Source of the DNA: CADCWK01 sp965218235
GTDB lineage: Bacteria > Chloroflexota > Chloroflexia > Thermomicrobiales > UBA6265
Assembly: GCA_965218235.1 (NCBI GenBank)
Contig: OZ244596.1
Coordinates: 248,001-312,000 of the forward strand
Direction of reading: 5' to 3'
Length of the DNA stretch: 64,000 bases
Positions within the stretch are counted from its first letter, which is position 1. Every line of letters begins with the position of its first letter. The translations under genes were made by a program, and so were the position numbers. The notes under the pieces were generated by a model. It searched no databases and was not told the origin of the DNA. It saw only the letters and a program-made list of their open reading frames with translations. Shown here one piece after another: positions 9,091 through 17,456 of the stretch.

Positions 9091-9160
9091 CCCCCTCTCC
9101 ATCCGGTCCCGGCGGAGTCGCCCGCAGGCGACGGAGCCGGAGCGTGATGGGGAGGGGGGC
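9091..9160. repeat. GC-rich palindromic element, family 2, copy c
   Basis: CCCCTCTCCATCCGG at the left and a GATGGGGAGGGG end at the right enclose a smaller hairpin (GTCGCCCGCAGGCGAC). The ends match those of the large element at 51908-52092, so this copy belongs to the CCATCCGG subgroup. Confidence 0.6.
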
Positions 9161-9256
9161 GAAGGGTATGGCTGCCTGCTCGCCAGGGACAAGGTCGATG
9201 AGACCCGCTCTAGCCGGACCGTTTCTGGCCGGAACTCGCGGGCCGAGGAACAGGCG

Positions 9257-10684
9257 CTACGGCTGGCGCGGCATGACGTCGGCCGGGATCGGGCACTGGT
9301 AGGGCCGGCCAGCCGTCGAGGCCGCGAACTCCGCCCGCGCCTTGGCCCGCAGCTCCGGGTCCAGGTAGAAGTCGGCCGCCGTCATCGCCATCGCCTTCGC
9401 GGCGTGGATCATCCCCTTGTGGCCGATCGAGACGCCGGCCGTCGCGGTGATCGCCCAGCTGTGGCCGGGGATCGCCAGCGGCCAGCAGGCCGTCGTGACC
9501 TGTGAGGTCGGCGTGATCCATGACACGTCAGAGACATCCGTCGAGCCGGGCAGTACCTTGCCGGCGTCCCGGATCGGCCAGACAGCGCCCGAGAGCCCCT
9601 CACTCATCAGCGACTCCGGCAGGTTGTCGGACGCCAGCACGCCGCGCCGCAGACCCTCGGGGAATTCCGAGGCGATCTCGCGGGCGTAGTCGACTTCCTC
9701 GTCGGTGAAATCCAGCGGGCCGAGCTGGTCGAGCGCCGACATGAGCTGATCGCTCAGGACACGGTTGGTCAGCATGTTGTAAGCACCGGAGATGAAGTGC
9801 TCTTCCAGCCGCGTCTCCGTCATCAGCGCCGCCCCCTGCGCCACCTTCCGAACCCGCTCCGTCAGCTCCTCCACCTGCCACCGCTCCGGTGCCCGGATGA
9901 AGTACCAGACCTCCGCGTCGTCCGGCACCACGTTCGGCGCCCCGCCCCCCTTCGTGATCACGTAGTGGATCCGCGCCGCATCGATCACGTGTTCCCGCAG
10001 GTAGTTCACCCCCACGTTCATCAGCTCGACCGCGTCCAGCGAAGATCGGCCCGTCTCCGGGTTCGAGGCCGCATGGGCCGTCCGGCCGTAGAACTGGAAC
10101 TTGACGTTGTTGACGGCAAGGCTGCTCCCGGCCCAGACCGTGTTGGTCGAGTTCGGGTGCCAGGTGATGGCGAGGTCGAGGTCGTCGAACGCCCCCGCCC
10201 GCGCCATGAAGACCTTGCCCTCGCACGTCTCCTCGGCCGGGCAGCCGTAGTAGCGCACCGTGCCCGCCGTCCCCGTCGCCTGCAGCCACGCCTTGACCAC
10301 GCTCGCCGCCGCCAAAGCCGCCGTCCCGAGCAGGTTGTGGCCGCAGCCGTGCCCCGGCCCGTCCGCCACGATCGGGTGCTGGCTCGGCTCCCGCTCCTGG
10401 GACAGGCTCGGCAGCGCGTCGTACTCGCCGAGGAAGCCGATGATCGGCCCACCGGTGCCGGAGGACCACTCGGCCAGGAAGGCGGTCGGGAGGTCGCCGA
10501 TGGAGTCGGTGATGGTGAAGCCGTCAGCGGTGAGGTCCTCGCGCTGGAGGCGGCAGGCCCGGACCTCGGCCAGGGCGACCTCCGGGTGCTCCCAGATGGT
10601 ATTGGCCATCTGGATGAAGCGGCCTTGGCGCTCCTCCAGCCACTCGATCACGTCCGCGTGCGTCGTCTCGGTCGTCGCCGTCAC
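9257..10684 (-). CDS. M20-family amidohydrolase, AbgB-like
   Basis: Metal-dependent amidase or aminoacylase of 475 residues. The GTG at 10684 is chosen because CAGGAGG stands 9 bases upstream; ATG and GTG codons 33-36 bases further up lack such a site. Family marks are 'GHGCGHNLLGTAAL' (metal His), 'GCPAEETCEGKVFMARAG' (catalytic Glu-Glu) and 'ITWHPNS'. Length and order fit the aminobenzoyl-glutamate utilisation protein B group of peptidase family M20D, which often cleaves amide bonds of N-acyl amino acids. True substrate unknown. It stands alone, transcribed away from the M42 peptidase. Confidence 0.85.
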   Translation of the reverse strand: MTATTETTHADVIEWLEERQGRFIQMANTIWEHPEVALAEVRACRLQREDLTADGFTITDSIGDLPTAFLAEWSSGTGGPIIGFLGEYDALPSLSQEREPSQHPIVADGPGHGCGHNLLGTAALAAASVVKAWLQATGTAGTVRYYGCPAEETCEGKVFMARAGAFDDLDLAITWHPNSTNTVWAGSSLAVNNVKFQFYGRTAHAASNPETGRSSLDAVELMNVGVNYLREHVIDAARIHYVITKGGGAPNVVPDDAEVWYFIRAPERWQVEELTERVRKVAQGAALMTETRLEEHFISGAYNMLTNRVLSDQLMSALDQLGPLDFTDEEVDYAREIASEFPEGLRRGVLASDNLPESLMSEGLSGAVWPIRDAGKVLPGSTDVSDVSWITPTSQVTTACWPLAIPGHSWAITATAGVSIGHKGMIHAAKAMAMTAADFYLDPELRAKARAEFAASTAGRPYQCPIPADVMPRQP

Positions 10685-11042
10685 TCGTCCCGCCTCCTGA
10701 TTGACAACCAGGCTCATCACGAGCCATCACTCAACGCGCGAAGCATCACCGAGCGGACGAGCGGACGCAATGGGCAGAGCGCTCGATCGTCACGGTTCGC
10801 CGACGAGACGCCAGCCTGGTCGATAAAAGTCTGGCCAGAAAAGCGCATTTCCGTACCAGATCGATTGCTGGCGGTCCAGGTACGAACGAGTGCTCCACGG
10901 CGAGCGGATCTGAACGATGCTCCCATGGCTAGTGGAGCGAGGGTGAGCCGGGGCGTCCACCGGCTTGCTACGATGCACGGCGTTCAGTTGGAACCAGCAT
11001 GGCCACCATCGCGAGGTGCGCTGGCCCCAGAGGAGTACCACG
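10685..11042. other. divergent intergenic region, M20 / M42 genes
   Basis: Holds the start regions of two genes pointing away from each other. A CTACGAT (-10-like, about 10969-10975, the same TACGAT as the trp promoter) lies about 70 bases before the M42 start; I could not find a good -35 partner. Nothing else recognised. Confidence 0.4.
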
Positions 11043-12101
11043 ATGGAGACGCGTGCCTTCGACTTCCTGCGCACCCTGCTCGACGCGCCCGGCCCGTCCG
11101 GCTTCGAGCGGGCGCCGTCCCGCATCTGGCGGGCGGAGGCCGAGTCCTTCGCCGACGAGGTCACGCTCGACGTGATCGGCAACTCCTACGCCCGGCTCAA
11201 ACGGGATGGCGCTCCGGTGGTCGTCGTCGAGGGACACATCGACGAGATCGGCTTCATCGTCACCTACATCGACGACGACGGCTTCATCTGGTTCGAGCCG
11301 ATCGGCGGCTGGGACGTCATGGTCGTCGTCGGTCAGCGGATCCGGATCGTCGGCCGGGGCGGCGATGTGATCGGCGTCATCGGCCGGAAGGCCGCCCACC
11401 TCCTCCGGCGCGACGGCGACAAGCCGATCGAGATCAAGGACCTCTGGATCGACATCGGCGTCGGAAACCGGGCCGAGGCCAATCAGCGGGTCGAGGTCGG
11501 CGATGCCGCCGTGGTCGACGCCGGCTTCGTCCAGATGAGCGATGACCTCGTCGTCTCCCGGAGTCTCGACAACCGGGTCGGTGCCTTCGTCGCGCTGGAA
11601 ACCCTTCGGCGGCTGGCTGAGGACCGCCCCGCCGTCGAGGTCGTCGCCCTGGCCGCGGTTCAGGAAGAGATCACGTTCGCCGGAGCACAGGTCGCGACCG
11701 TCCGGCTGGCGCCGCTGGTCGCGATCGCCCTCGACGTCACCCACTCGACCGATTACCCCGGCGCGAACAAGCGAGCCAACAGCGAGGTCAAGCTCGGCGG
11801 CGGTCCGGTCCTGACCCGTGGCGCCTCGATCAACCCGCTCGTCTACGACGGTCTCCGGGCCGCAGCCACGAAGCTGGGCCTAAGCAGCCCGACCCAGGCC
11901 GCCGCCCGGTCCAGCGGGACCGACGCCGACGCGATGATCCGCAGCGGTGCCGGAACCGCGACGGGACTGGTCTCGCTGCCCAACCGGTACATGCACTCGC
12001 CCAACGAGATGGTCAGCCTGACCGACCTGACGAACGCCGCCCGTCTGATCGCCGAGTTCATCCAGACGATTACTCCGGACAGCGACTTCCGCCCGGTGTA
12101 G
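11043..12101 (+). CDS. M42-family metallopeptidase
   Basis: Cytoplasmic dinuclear-metal aminopeptidase of the M42 (PepA/FrvX-like) family, 352 residues. The ATG at 11043 has AGAGGAG upstream. Metal and catalytic motifs are 'VEGHIDEIGF' (first metal His and its Asp), 'VSRSLDNRVGAFVALE' (bridging Asp), 'AVQEEITFAGA' (catalytic Glu pair), 'ALDVTHSTDYPG' (metal Asp) and 'NRYMHSPNEMV' (last metal His). The order and spacing match tetrahedral aminopeptidases. It probably trims oligopeptides. It converges on mutM with a very large palindrome between. Confidence 0.92.
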   Translation: METRAFDFLRTLLDAPGPSGFERAPSRIWRAEAESFADEVTLDVIGNSYARLKRDGAPVVVVEGHIDEIGFIVTYIDDDGFIWFEPIGGWDVMVVVGQRIRIVGRGGDVIGVIGRKAAHLLRRDGDKPIEIKDLWIDIGVGNRAEANQRVEVGDAAVVDAGFVQMSDDLVVSRSLDNRVGAFVALETLRRLAEDRPAVEVVALAAVQEEITFAGAQVATVRLAPLVAIALDVTHSTDYPGANKRANSEVKLGGGPVLTRGASINPLVYDGLRAAATKLGLSSPTQAAARSSGTDADAMIRSGAGTATGLVSLPNRYMHSPNEMVSLTDLTNAARLIAEFIQTITPDSDFRPV

Positions 12102-12186
12102 GCGGATCGATAAGGCCATCCACCACGTCCAGAGCGCGTCGCCCGGCCCTGACGCAAGCGGACGATTATTGGGGGTAATAGCCTTT

Positions 12187-12297
12187 CCCGGCCATAAATG
12201 GCCTGGCTCAGGAACGGCGCTCCGCGCTCAAGGCCATCAGGGCTGGCTCATCAGGAGCGCGGAGCGCCGTCCTTCAGCCAGGCCATTTATGGCCGGG
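12187..12297. repeat. large near-perfect palindrome between convergent genes
   Basis: Arms of about 43 bases (12187-12229 and 12255-12297) are complementary with only one or two mismatches. They start CCCGGCCATAAATGGCC and end GGCCATTTATGGCCGGG. The outer 14 bases are themselves palindromic and are shared with the PIR arm at 43935. The loop is about 25 bases. It lies between the convergent M42 and mutM genes, so it could terminate both. Confidence 0.85.
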
Positions 12298-12350
12298 GAC
12301 GACGGTCTGGTACTTTCTTATAGCCATTTCGTCCGAACCACGCCGGGAGC

Positions 12351-13292
12351 CTACAGATCAGCCCGTTCCGCCAAAGCGGCCTCAGCCTTCTTTCCAACCT
12401 TCGAGACCGTCGCTGGCGGCCGGACCCAACCCACCGGATCCGGCTGGCAATGTGGGCAGTAGTACGTGCCGCGGCCACCGACCCGTGTCTTGACGATGGT
12501 GGTGCCGCAGACGGGACAGGGCTCCCCCTGGCGGGCGTGGACCTGTGGGAAGCCGTCGAGCGGGTACGCTTTGCCATGGATGATCTTCGCCCCGCCCTGC
12601 TCGATGCCCCGGTCGAGCGCCCAGGGGATCGCCTCCGTCAGGGCGATGATCTCGCTGCGGGCCACCTCGTTGCTCGGCGTGGCGGGATGGACCCTGGCCC
12701 GGAACAGTGCCTCGTCGACGTAGATGTTGCCCAGCCCGGCGACGACGGTCTGGTCGAGCAGCGTCGCCTTGATCGGGATGGTCCGGCGGGCGAAGCGGGC
12801 AGCGAGCGCGTCGGCGTCGAGCGGCGCGGCCAACGTCCCTTCCGGGCCGAAACCGAAGCTGTCGATCACCGCCTGGACGTCCTCGGTCGGCATCAGCCGA
12901 AGCCAGCCGAACTGCCGCACGTCGCTGTAGTAGGCGATCGTGCCGTCGTCGAAGCGCATGGTCAGGTGCGTGGTCTTGTGCGGGTAGTCCCCCTGCGGCT
13001 TCGGGACCGGGTGCCCGGCATAGACCCGCTCCCCGGCCGGCGAGACGACGGCGAGCTGCCCGGCCAGCTTGAAGTGGATTAGCAGGCTGAGGTGGTCGCT
13101 GAAGTCGATGCTGAGCACCTTGGCCCGACGCCGGGCCCCGGTGACGGCCTGACCGATCAGCGGTTCCAGGGTCGGGATCGGCGAGTCCCGCAGGAGTTTC
13201 GGCAGGGTGAGGTCCAGACCGGTCAGGGTTCTGCCGACGAGGTTCGCGGTCACGATCCGGCGGACGGTCTCGACTTCGGGGAGTTCCGGCAC
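12351..13292 (-). CDS. mutM: formamidopyrimidine-DNA glycosylase
   Basis: Base-excision repair enzyme removing 8-oxoguanine and ring-opened purines, with AP-lyase activity. The start is set at the GTG 13292. That puts Pro at position 2, as catalysis requires ('PELPEVETVRR'), and GGAGG lies a few bases upstream; an ATG four codons earlier would bury the Pro. A conserved Lys follows in 'RRRAKVLSIDF'. The helix-two-turn-helix region reads 'GLGNIYVDEALFRARVHP', and the zinc finger is 'CPVCGTTIVKTRVGGRGTYY' with CPHC after it. Length 313 is slightly long through a C-terminal tail of about 30 residues. It follows the 97-residue gene at 13324 on the same strand. Confidence 0.96.
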   Translation of the reverse strand: MPELPEVETVRRIVTANLVGRTLTGLDLTLPKLLRDSPIPTLEPLIGQAVTGARRRAKVLSIDFSDHLSLLIHFKLAGQLAVVSPAGERVYAGHPVPKPQGDYPHKTTHLTMRFDDGTIAYYSDVRQFGWLRLMPTEDVQAVIDSFGFGPEGTLAAPLDADALAARFARRTIPIKATLLDQTVVAGLGNIYVDEALFRARVHPATPSNEVARSEIIALTEAIPWALDRGIEQGGAKIIHGKAYPLDGFPQVHARQGEPCPVCGTTIVKTRVGGRGTYYCPHCQPDPVGWVRPPATVSKVGKKAEAALAERADL

Positions 13293-13323
13293 CGGGGCCT
13301 CCATGGCTCGTGGACGCGCTTTG

Positions 13324-13617
13324 TCAGGCGTCGGTGATGTCGAGGTAGCCGGTCGAGCGCATCCAGCGGGCGGCTTCCTTCGAGGCGCGGACGGCCTCGT
13401 CCTCGTCCCGGCAGGCTCGAATGACGCGGGCCATGAAGTCCCAGGCGGCGTTGCGGGCGCTCTGATGGCGGGCTTCGTAGATGTTCTGTCGGGGACCAAG
13501 CAGCCGGCTGGCGACGGTGTACTGGATGTACCACTTGTCGCCAGACCGCATCAGGACGATCTCGGATCGCCCCTGGCGCCAGACATAGGCGCCGGGCTTG
13601 ATCTGTTGCGCGGCCAT
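13324..13617 (-). CDS. hypothetical 97-residue protein upstream of mutM
   Basis: Small soluble protein with an N-terminal half rich in Tyr/Trp/Arg ('GAYVWRQGRSEIVLMRSGDK') and a helical C-terminal half with alternating Arg/Asp/Glu/Ala. It ends 31 bases before mutM on the same strand, so the two are probably one transcript. AAGGACC precedes the ATG. I recognise no family. A role tied to DNA repair is only guilt by association. Confidence 0.7.
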   Translation of the reverse strand: MAAQQIKPGAYVWRQGRSEIVLMRSGDKWYIQYTVASRLLGPRQNIYEARHQSARNAAWDFMARVIRACRDEDEAVRASKEAARWMRSTGYLDITDA

Positions 13618-13730
13618 AGGCGGTCCTTGCTGATCGGCGGGTGGCCGGGGCGGGTGATGCCGGTACCGCCGCTGAGGCGGGTCATTCGCCGGAGCAGTCT
13701 ACCGCACGGTCAGACCATGACCGTCATGGA

Positions 13731-14954
13731 CTATCCGTCCCGCTGACGGCGCTGGGCAAAGGCCAGCGCTGTCGCGATCCGCTCGGTGACCGGCGGGTGG
13801 GAGGACAACAGCCGGTCGCGCCAGGATGGTGGGTCCGGATCGACCAGGTTGCGGCGACCCAGCCGGGCCATTGCCCGGGCATAGATCTCGCCCTCGCCGG
13901 TCAGTTCCAGGGCATACCGATCGGTCCGCCTCTCGATGTGGCGACTGATCGCGGCCGGAAGGGGCGAAAGGAGGACCGACGCGGCGCCGGCGACGAGGCT
14001 GAGGATGTTGAGCGCCGCGACCTGATCGGTGCCGTGGATCGTCGTCCAGCGCCCCGTCCGCGCGATGACTTCCGGTGTCAGGCGATCGGTCGCGTAGCTG
14101 ATCAGCGCGATCGAGGCGGCGCCGATCGCCGACAGGGTCCAGATGTCGCGGTTCACCTGATGCCCAAGCTCGTGGGCGATCACGCCGGCGATCTCGGCGG
14201 CCTCGAACTGCGCGATCAACGTATCGCCGAGGATGATCCGGCGGGTTCCGCCCAGCCCGGTGAACATCGCGTTGGCGCGCTCGGTCTGACGGCTCATGTC
14301 CATCTGATAGACGGCGGCGACCGGAACGCCGGCCCGCTCGCCCAGCTGCCGGAGGCGATCGACCAGGTCCTGGTCGTCGAGGCGGGTGAAGCGGTTGAAC
14401 CGCGGCATGATCACCGTTGGGAACAGCGTTCCCAGCGCGATGGTCGCGGGCACCGCCGCACCGGTCAGAACCAGCCACCAGTCATTGGGGCGCCGCCGGA
14501 TCAGGCTGTGCATCCCGGAGAGTACGGCCGCCTGGAGGACGCTGCCCATCGCGAAGCCGAGCAGGCGCTGCCGGAGCCAGTCGGGAGCCGGCTGACTCGT
14601 CAGCCCGAACGTGCGCTCGATCCGGTAACCGCCAAGGTAGGCGGCCGGCAGGTCGAGCAGAAAGGTCGCTGCCGAGACCGTCAGCGCGTAAGCCGGCGCG
14701 ACGAGCGCCTCGTGAGGCAACGCTGAACGAAGCCCGCGCTCCAGCGCCGCCGCGCCGCCCGAACCGAGGAACAGCGCCTCCCGGGCCAGCCCGGCGACCG
14801 AGACCGCATAGCCGATGTGGCGGCGGACCCGGTGGTAGCGCCGGGCCCGCTCGCGCTCACGCTCGTTGGTCCAGAGCAGGGCGTCGACCTCGGCGGCGTC
14901 GATGGCATCGCTTTCGGGTGTCACTGGATCGGTCGCTTCCCACCGCTTCGCCAT
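13731..14954 (-). CDS. M48-family membrane zinc metalloprotease
   Basis: Integral-membrane protease of 407 residues resembling Ste24/HtpX. Hydrophobic helices occupy residues ~60-200. The zinc motif 'IAGVIAHELGHQVNRDIW' gives the HExxH, with more membrane helices after it. A later 'ERRTDRYALELTGEGE' supplies the third zinc ligand region (the family's ExxxD). The C-terminal 'LLSSHPPVTERIA' is the typical SxHP.xxxR end. Likely cleaves membrane or lipidated proteins; targets unknown. The size and N-terminal extension favour the Ste24-like branch over the ~290-residue HtpX. Confidence 0.88.
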   Translation of the reverse strand: MAKRWEATDPVTPESDAIDAAEVDALLWTNERERERARRYHRVRRHIGYAVSVAGLAREALFLGSGGAAALERGLRSALPHEALVAPAYALTVSAATFLLDLPAAYLGGYRIERTFGLTSQPAPDWLRQRLLGFAMGSVLQAAVLSGMHSLIRRRPNDWWLVLTGAAVPATIALGTLFPTVIMPRFNRFTRLDDQDLVDRLRQLGERAGVPVAAVYQMDMSRQTERANAMFTGLGGTRRIILGDTLIAQFEAAEIAGVIAHELGHQVNRDIWTLSAIGAASIALISYATDRLTPEVIARTGRWTTIHGTDQVAALNILSLVAGAASVLLSPLPAAISRHIERRTDRYALELTGEGEIYARAMARLGRRNLVDPDPPSWRDRLLSSHPPVTERIATALAFAQRRQRDG

Positions 14955-14996
14955 GCCACGCTCTCATTCCAGACCGCTCACCGGGGAGCGATCGCC

Positions 14997-15371
14997 TTAC
15001 TGCCCTTCGGGGCCGGTCTGCTGAACCGTGCTGAACCGGATGAAGCGGCCCTCGTCGTCCCGCGCGACGAGCCGGTGACCGGTCACGGCAGCGACCTGGA
15101 GCGGTCCGTAGATGTGCGGGTAGACCGCGTCCGGGTCCTCGAAACGGACCTCGGAGGTGATCCGGGCCGGGTCGAGCGACAGCGCCAGGAAGGGGCGACG
15201 GTCGGCGGTGTAGAACATGTTCGCGACGGAGAGCATCCGGCCGTCGCCGATCGTGCAGTGGATGAAACCGTCGGCCTCATACGCCTCCGGAAGGTACGTC
15301 TCGTTGGGCCGCTGCCGCTCCCAGACGGGACTGGGAACGATGTGGATCCAGGTCGTGCTCGGGTCGGTCAA
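14997..15371 (-). CDS. DUF952 family protein
   Basis: Small cytoplasmic protein of 124 residues. It shows the DUF952 pattern: an opening 'WIHIVPSPVWE', then 'EADGFIHCTIGDGRML' (the EGFIHCS-type core), 'FLALSLDPARI' and 'VYPHIYGPLQVAAV'. The last segment matches the FPHlYGPl core of this family, whose members resemble ADP-ribosyltransferase-like folds and are of unknown function. It lies 26 bases after the nif3-like gene on the same strand, likely co-transcribed. Confidence 0.85.
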   Translation of the reverse strand: MTDPSTTWIHIVPSPVWERQRPNETYLPEAYEADGFIHCTIGDGRMLSVANMFYTADRRPFLALSLDPARITSEVRFEDPDAVYPHIYGPLQVAAVTGHRLVARDDEGRFIRFSTVQQTGPEGQ

Positions 15372-15397
15372 GGGTAAACTCCTGTTGGGACAGTGAA

Positions 15398-16252
15398 TCA
15401 GAGGCCGCTCATCCGGACGACCTCGAGGCCGCGCCGCTCCAGATCAGCGACGTACCGGTTGATCCCGATCATGTCGCTGGAGATGTGGCCGCTGACGACG
15501 ACGCTCTTGCCGGCCCGATCGAGCGCCCGAAGCTGGTCGGCGTCCGGCGGCGCGATATGAATGTAGACGACCGTCCCGATCCCGGCGTCCCACATCGCTT
15601 TCGCCGCCGCGAAACCGCCGTTGGTGCCGGCCCCGTGGAAGACGAAGACGCTGCCGGCCGGCGAACTTGCGTCCCCGACCGCGACCTTGATTTCAGTCCG
15701 GGCGTCACGCAGCTCCGGGATCGTCCCCAGGCCGGCAACGACATCACGCACGAGCGGTTCCCGGCCCGGACGGACGGTCGCGAGGTGGTCCTCCACGACG
15801 GCGGCCATCACCCGGCGGCCGTACTCATCGAGCGGAAGATGGACGTTCAGGAAGGGCATCCCGAGCAGCCGCGCGATCGATGGGACATGGTCGAAGTTCC
15901 GCGTCTGGGCCGTTAGCTCGGCGCCTCGGATCTTCGGCCGGATCGCCGCCTCGGCGATGTCGGCCGGGACACCGGCGTTGATGAGGAAGTCGATCTGGGT
16001 CGTCAGGACCCACGGGTAGTGGAGATGGGCGTCGCCACCGGCCGGGTGATGGGCGATGACGCCATCCATCCCGAGTTGCCGGGCGAGCAGCAACTCGGCT
16101 CCGGCGATGTCGATTCCCATCATGACGCGCCGGAGGCCGTCTCCCTCGACGTAGATATCGCTGTCGCCCGGAAGCTCGTCCATCCCGACGAGGTCGAGGG
16201 CGACCCGGGCGAGGTCGGCCGTGCTGATTCCGTTCGAACTGCGATCGCTCAA
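15398..16252 (-). CDS. NIF3-like dinuclear metal protein
   Basis: Member of the NIF3/YbgI family, which forms hexameric rings with a two-metal site; molecular function remains uncertain. Metal-ligand motifs are 'DGVIAHHPAGGD' near the N terminus and 'GHISSDMIGINRYVADLER' at the C terminus (HxxSE/D-type). At 284 residues it lies in the short, single-domain class. It is divergent from selD, with the two starts about 100 bases apart, and is followed by DUF952. Confidence 0.85.
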   Translation of the reverse strand: MSDRSSNGISTADLARVALDLVGMDELPGDSDIYVEGDGLRRVMMGIDIAGAELLLARQLGMDGVIAHHPAGGDAHLHYPWVLTTQIDFLINAGVPADIAEAAIRPKIRGAELTAQTRNFDHVPSIARLLGMPFLNVHLPLDEYGRRVMAAVVEDHLATVRPGREPLVRDVVAGLGTIPELRDARTEIKVAVGDASSPAGSVFVFHGAGTNGGFAAAKAMWDAGIGTVVYIHIAPPDADQLRALDRAGKSVVVSGHISSDMIGINRYVADLERRGLEVVRMSGL

Positions 16253-16355
16253 CGTGATGCTCCTGTTCGCTCACCGGCGGGCCTACTCGACAGCGGATAT
16301 GGCTGCCCCATATAGTCAGATCCATGCAGACCTGTCCACTGTGCCAGTTCAGCCG

Positions 16356-17456
16356 ATGACCACTGACCTCGACCTTACCGCCACAGCCACGCCGCTCGCG
16401 GCCGGTGGAGGTTGCGCCGCGAAGATGGGCCCGGGATCGCTCGCCGCGATGCTCGCCCTCAGCGGGCTCGCAGCCACCCCTCCACTCAGTGCCACCTCGA
16501 ACCTGCCCGCTAACGATATGCTGGTCGGTCTTCAGACCGGCGACGACGCGGCGGTGATTCGCCTGTCCGACGATCTCGCCATCGTTCAGACCGTCGACTT
16601 CTTCACGCCGGTCGTGCCCGACCCCGAGACGTTCGGCGCGATCGCGGCGGCCAACGCGATGAGCGATGTGTTCGCGATGGGCGGTCGGGTGCTGACCGCG
16701 CTCAGTATCCTGGCGGTCCCCGACGACCTCGATGCTCAGGTCTCCGCCGCGATCCTTCGGGGAGCGGCGGCCAAGGTCAGCGAGGCGGGCGGTCGCATCG
16801 TCGGTGGCCACACGATTTACGACCCGCAGGTGAAGTTCGGCTTGTCGGTGACCGGGCGGGTCCACCCCGACCGGTACTGGGCCTGTTCGACGGCGATGCC
16901 CGGCGACGTGCTGTTCCTGACTAAACCGCTCGGCACGGCGCTGCTGATGACGGCCGACCGGGCCGGGGACGCGGCGCCGGGGGACGTCGACGCGGCGATC
17001 GCCTCGATGCTGCGGCTCAATCTCCGGGCCGGTGAGGTCGCGATCGACATCGAGCCGAGCGCGGTGACAGACGTCACGGGTTTCGGGCTGCTGGGCCATC
17101 TCGCCGAGATGGCCGCTCGAAGCGGGGTCGGCGCGGCGATCGACGCGACAGCCGTGCCCGTCTTCGACGGTGCCCGGGAAGCTGCCCGGCAGGGTCATCT
17201 CTGCGGTGGGCTGAACCGGAACCGGGACTTCTGGCTCGGTCCGACCGGCCGCGAGCGGACCGCGATCACCTTTGGCCACGATGTCGACGCGGCGACCCAA
17301 GCCAGCCTCTGGGACCCGCAGACATCGGGCGGGCTGCTGCTGGCGATCGCGGAGCGGCGCTCGGCCGATCTGGTCGCGGCCTTCGCGGCGGGCGACGAAC
17401 AACTCTGGCGGATCGGCCAAGTGTCGGCGACACCGGGAATCCGGGTGACGCGATGA
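16356..17456 (+). CDS. selD: selenide, water dikinase
   Basis: Makes selenophosphate from selenide and ATP, the selenium donor for selenocysteine and selenouridine. The N-terminal 'GGGCAAKMGPGSL' carries the catalytic Cys and, three residues on, the essential Lys (usual form GCGCK). Here it is Cys, not selenocysteine. Further matches are 'DDAAVIRLSDDLAIVQTVDF' and 'NAMSDVFAMGG', the metal/ATP-binding segment, plus 'DVTGFGLLGHLAEMA' and 'DPQTSGGLL'. Length 366 is normal. The ATG at 16356 is the best-placed start, but no clear ribosome site is present and in-frame starts at 16299 or 16341 are possible. Its stop overlaps the rsmA start (ATGA). Confidence 0.92.
   Translation: MTTDLDLTATATPLAAGGGCAAKMGPGSLAAMLALSGLAATPPLSATSNLPANDMLVGLQTGDDAAVIRLSDDLAIVQTVDFFTPVVPDPETFGAIAAANAMSDVFAMGGRVLTALSILAVPDDLDAQVSAAILRGAAAKVSEAGGRIVGGHTIYDPQVKFGLSVTGRVHPDRYWACSTAMPGDVLFLTKPLGTALLMTADRAGDAAPGDVDAAIASMLRLNLRAGEVAIDIEPSAVTDVTGFGLLGHLAEMAARSGVGAAIDATAVPVFDGAREAARQGHLCGGLNRNRDFWLGPTGRERTAITFGHDVDAATQASLWDPQTSGGLLLAIAERRSADLVAAFAAGDEQLWRIGQVSATPGIRVTR

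Noticed and set aside
16336..16357. CCACTGTGCCAGTTCAGCCGATG as a PIR right arm before selD
   Set aside because: Resembles the arm in GTTCAGCCG only, lacks the mini-hairpin, and would be the only copy at a gene start.
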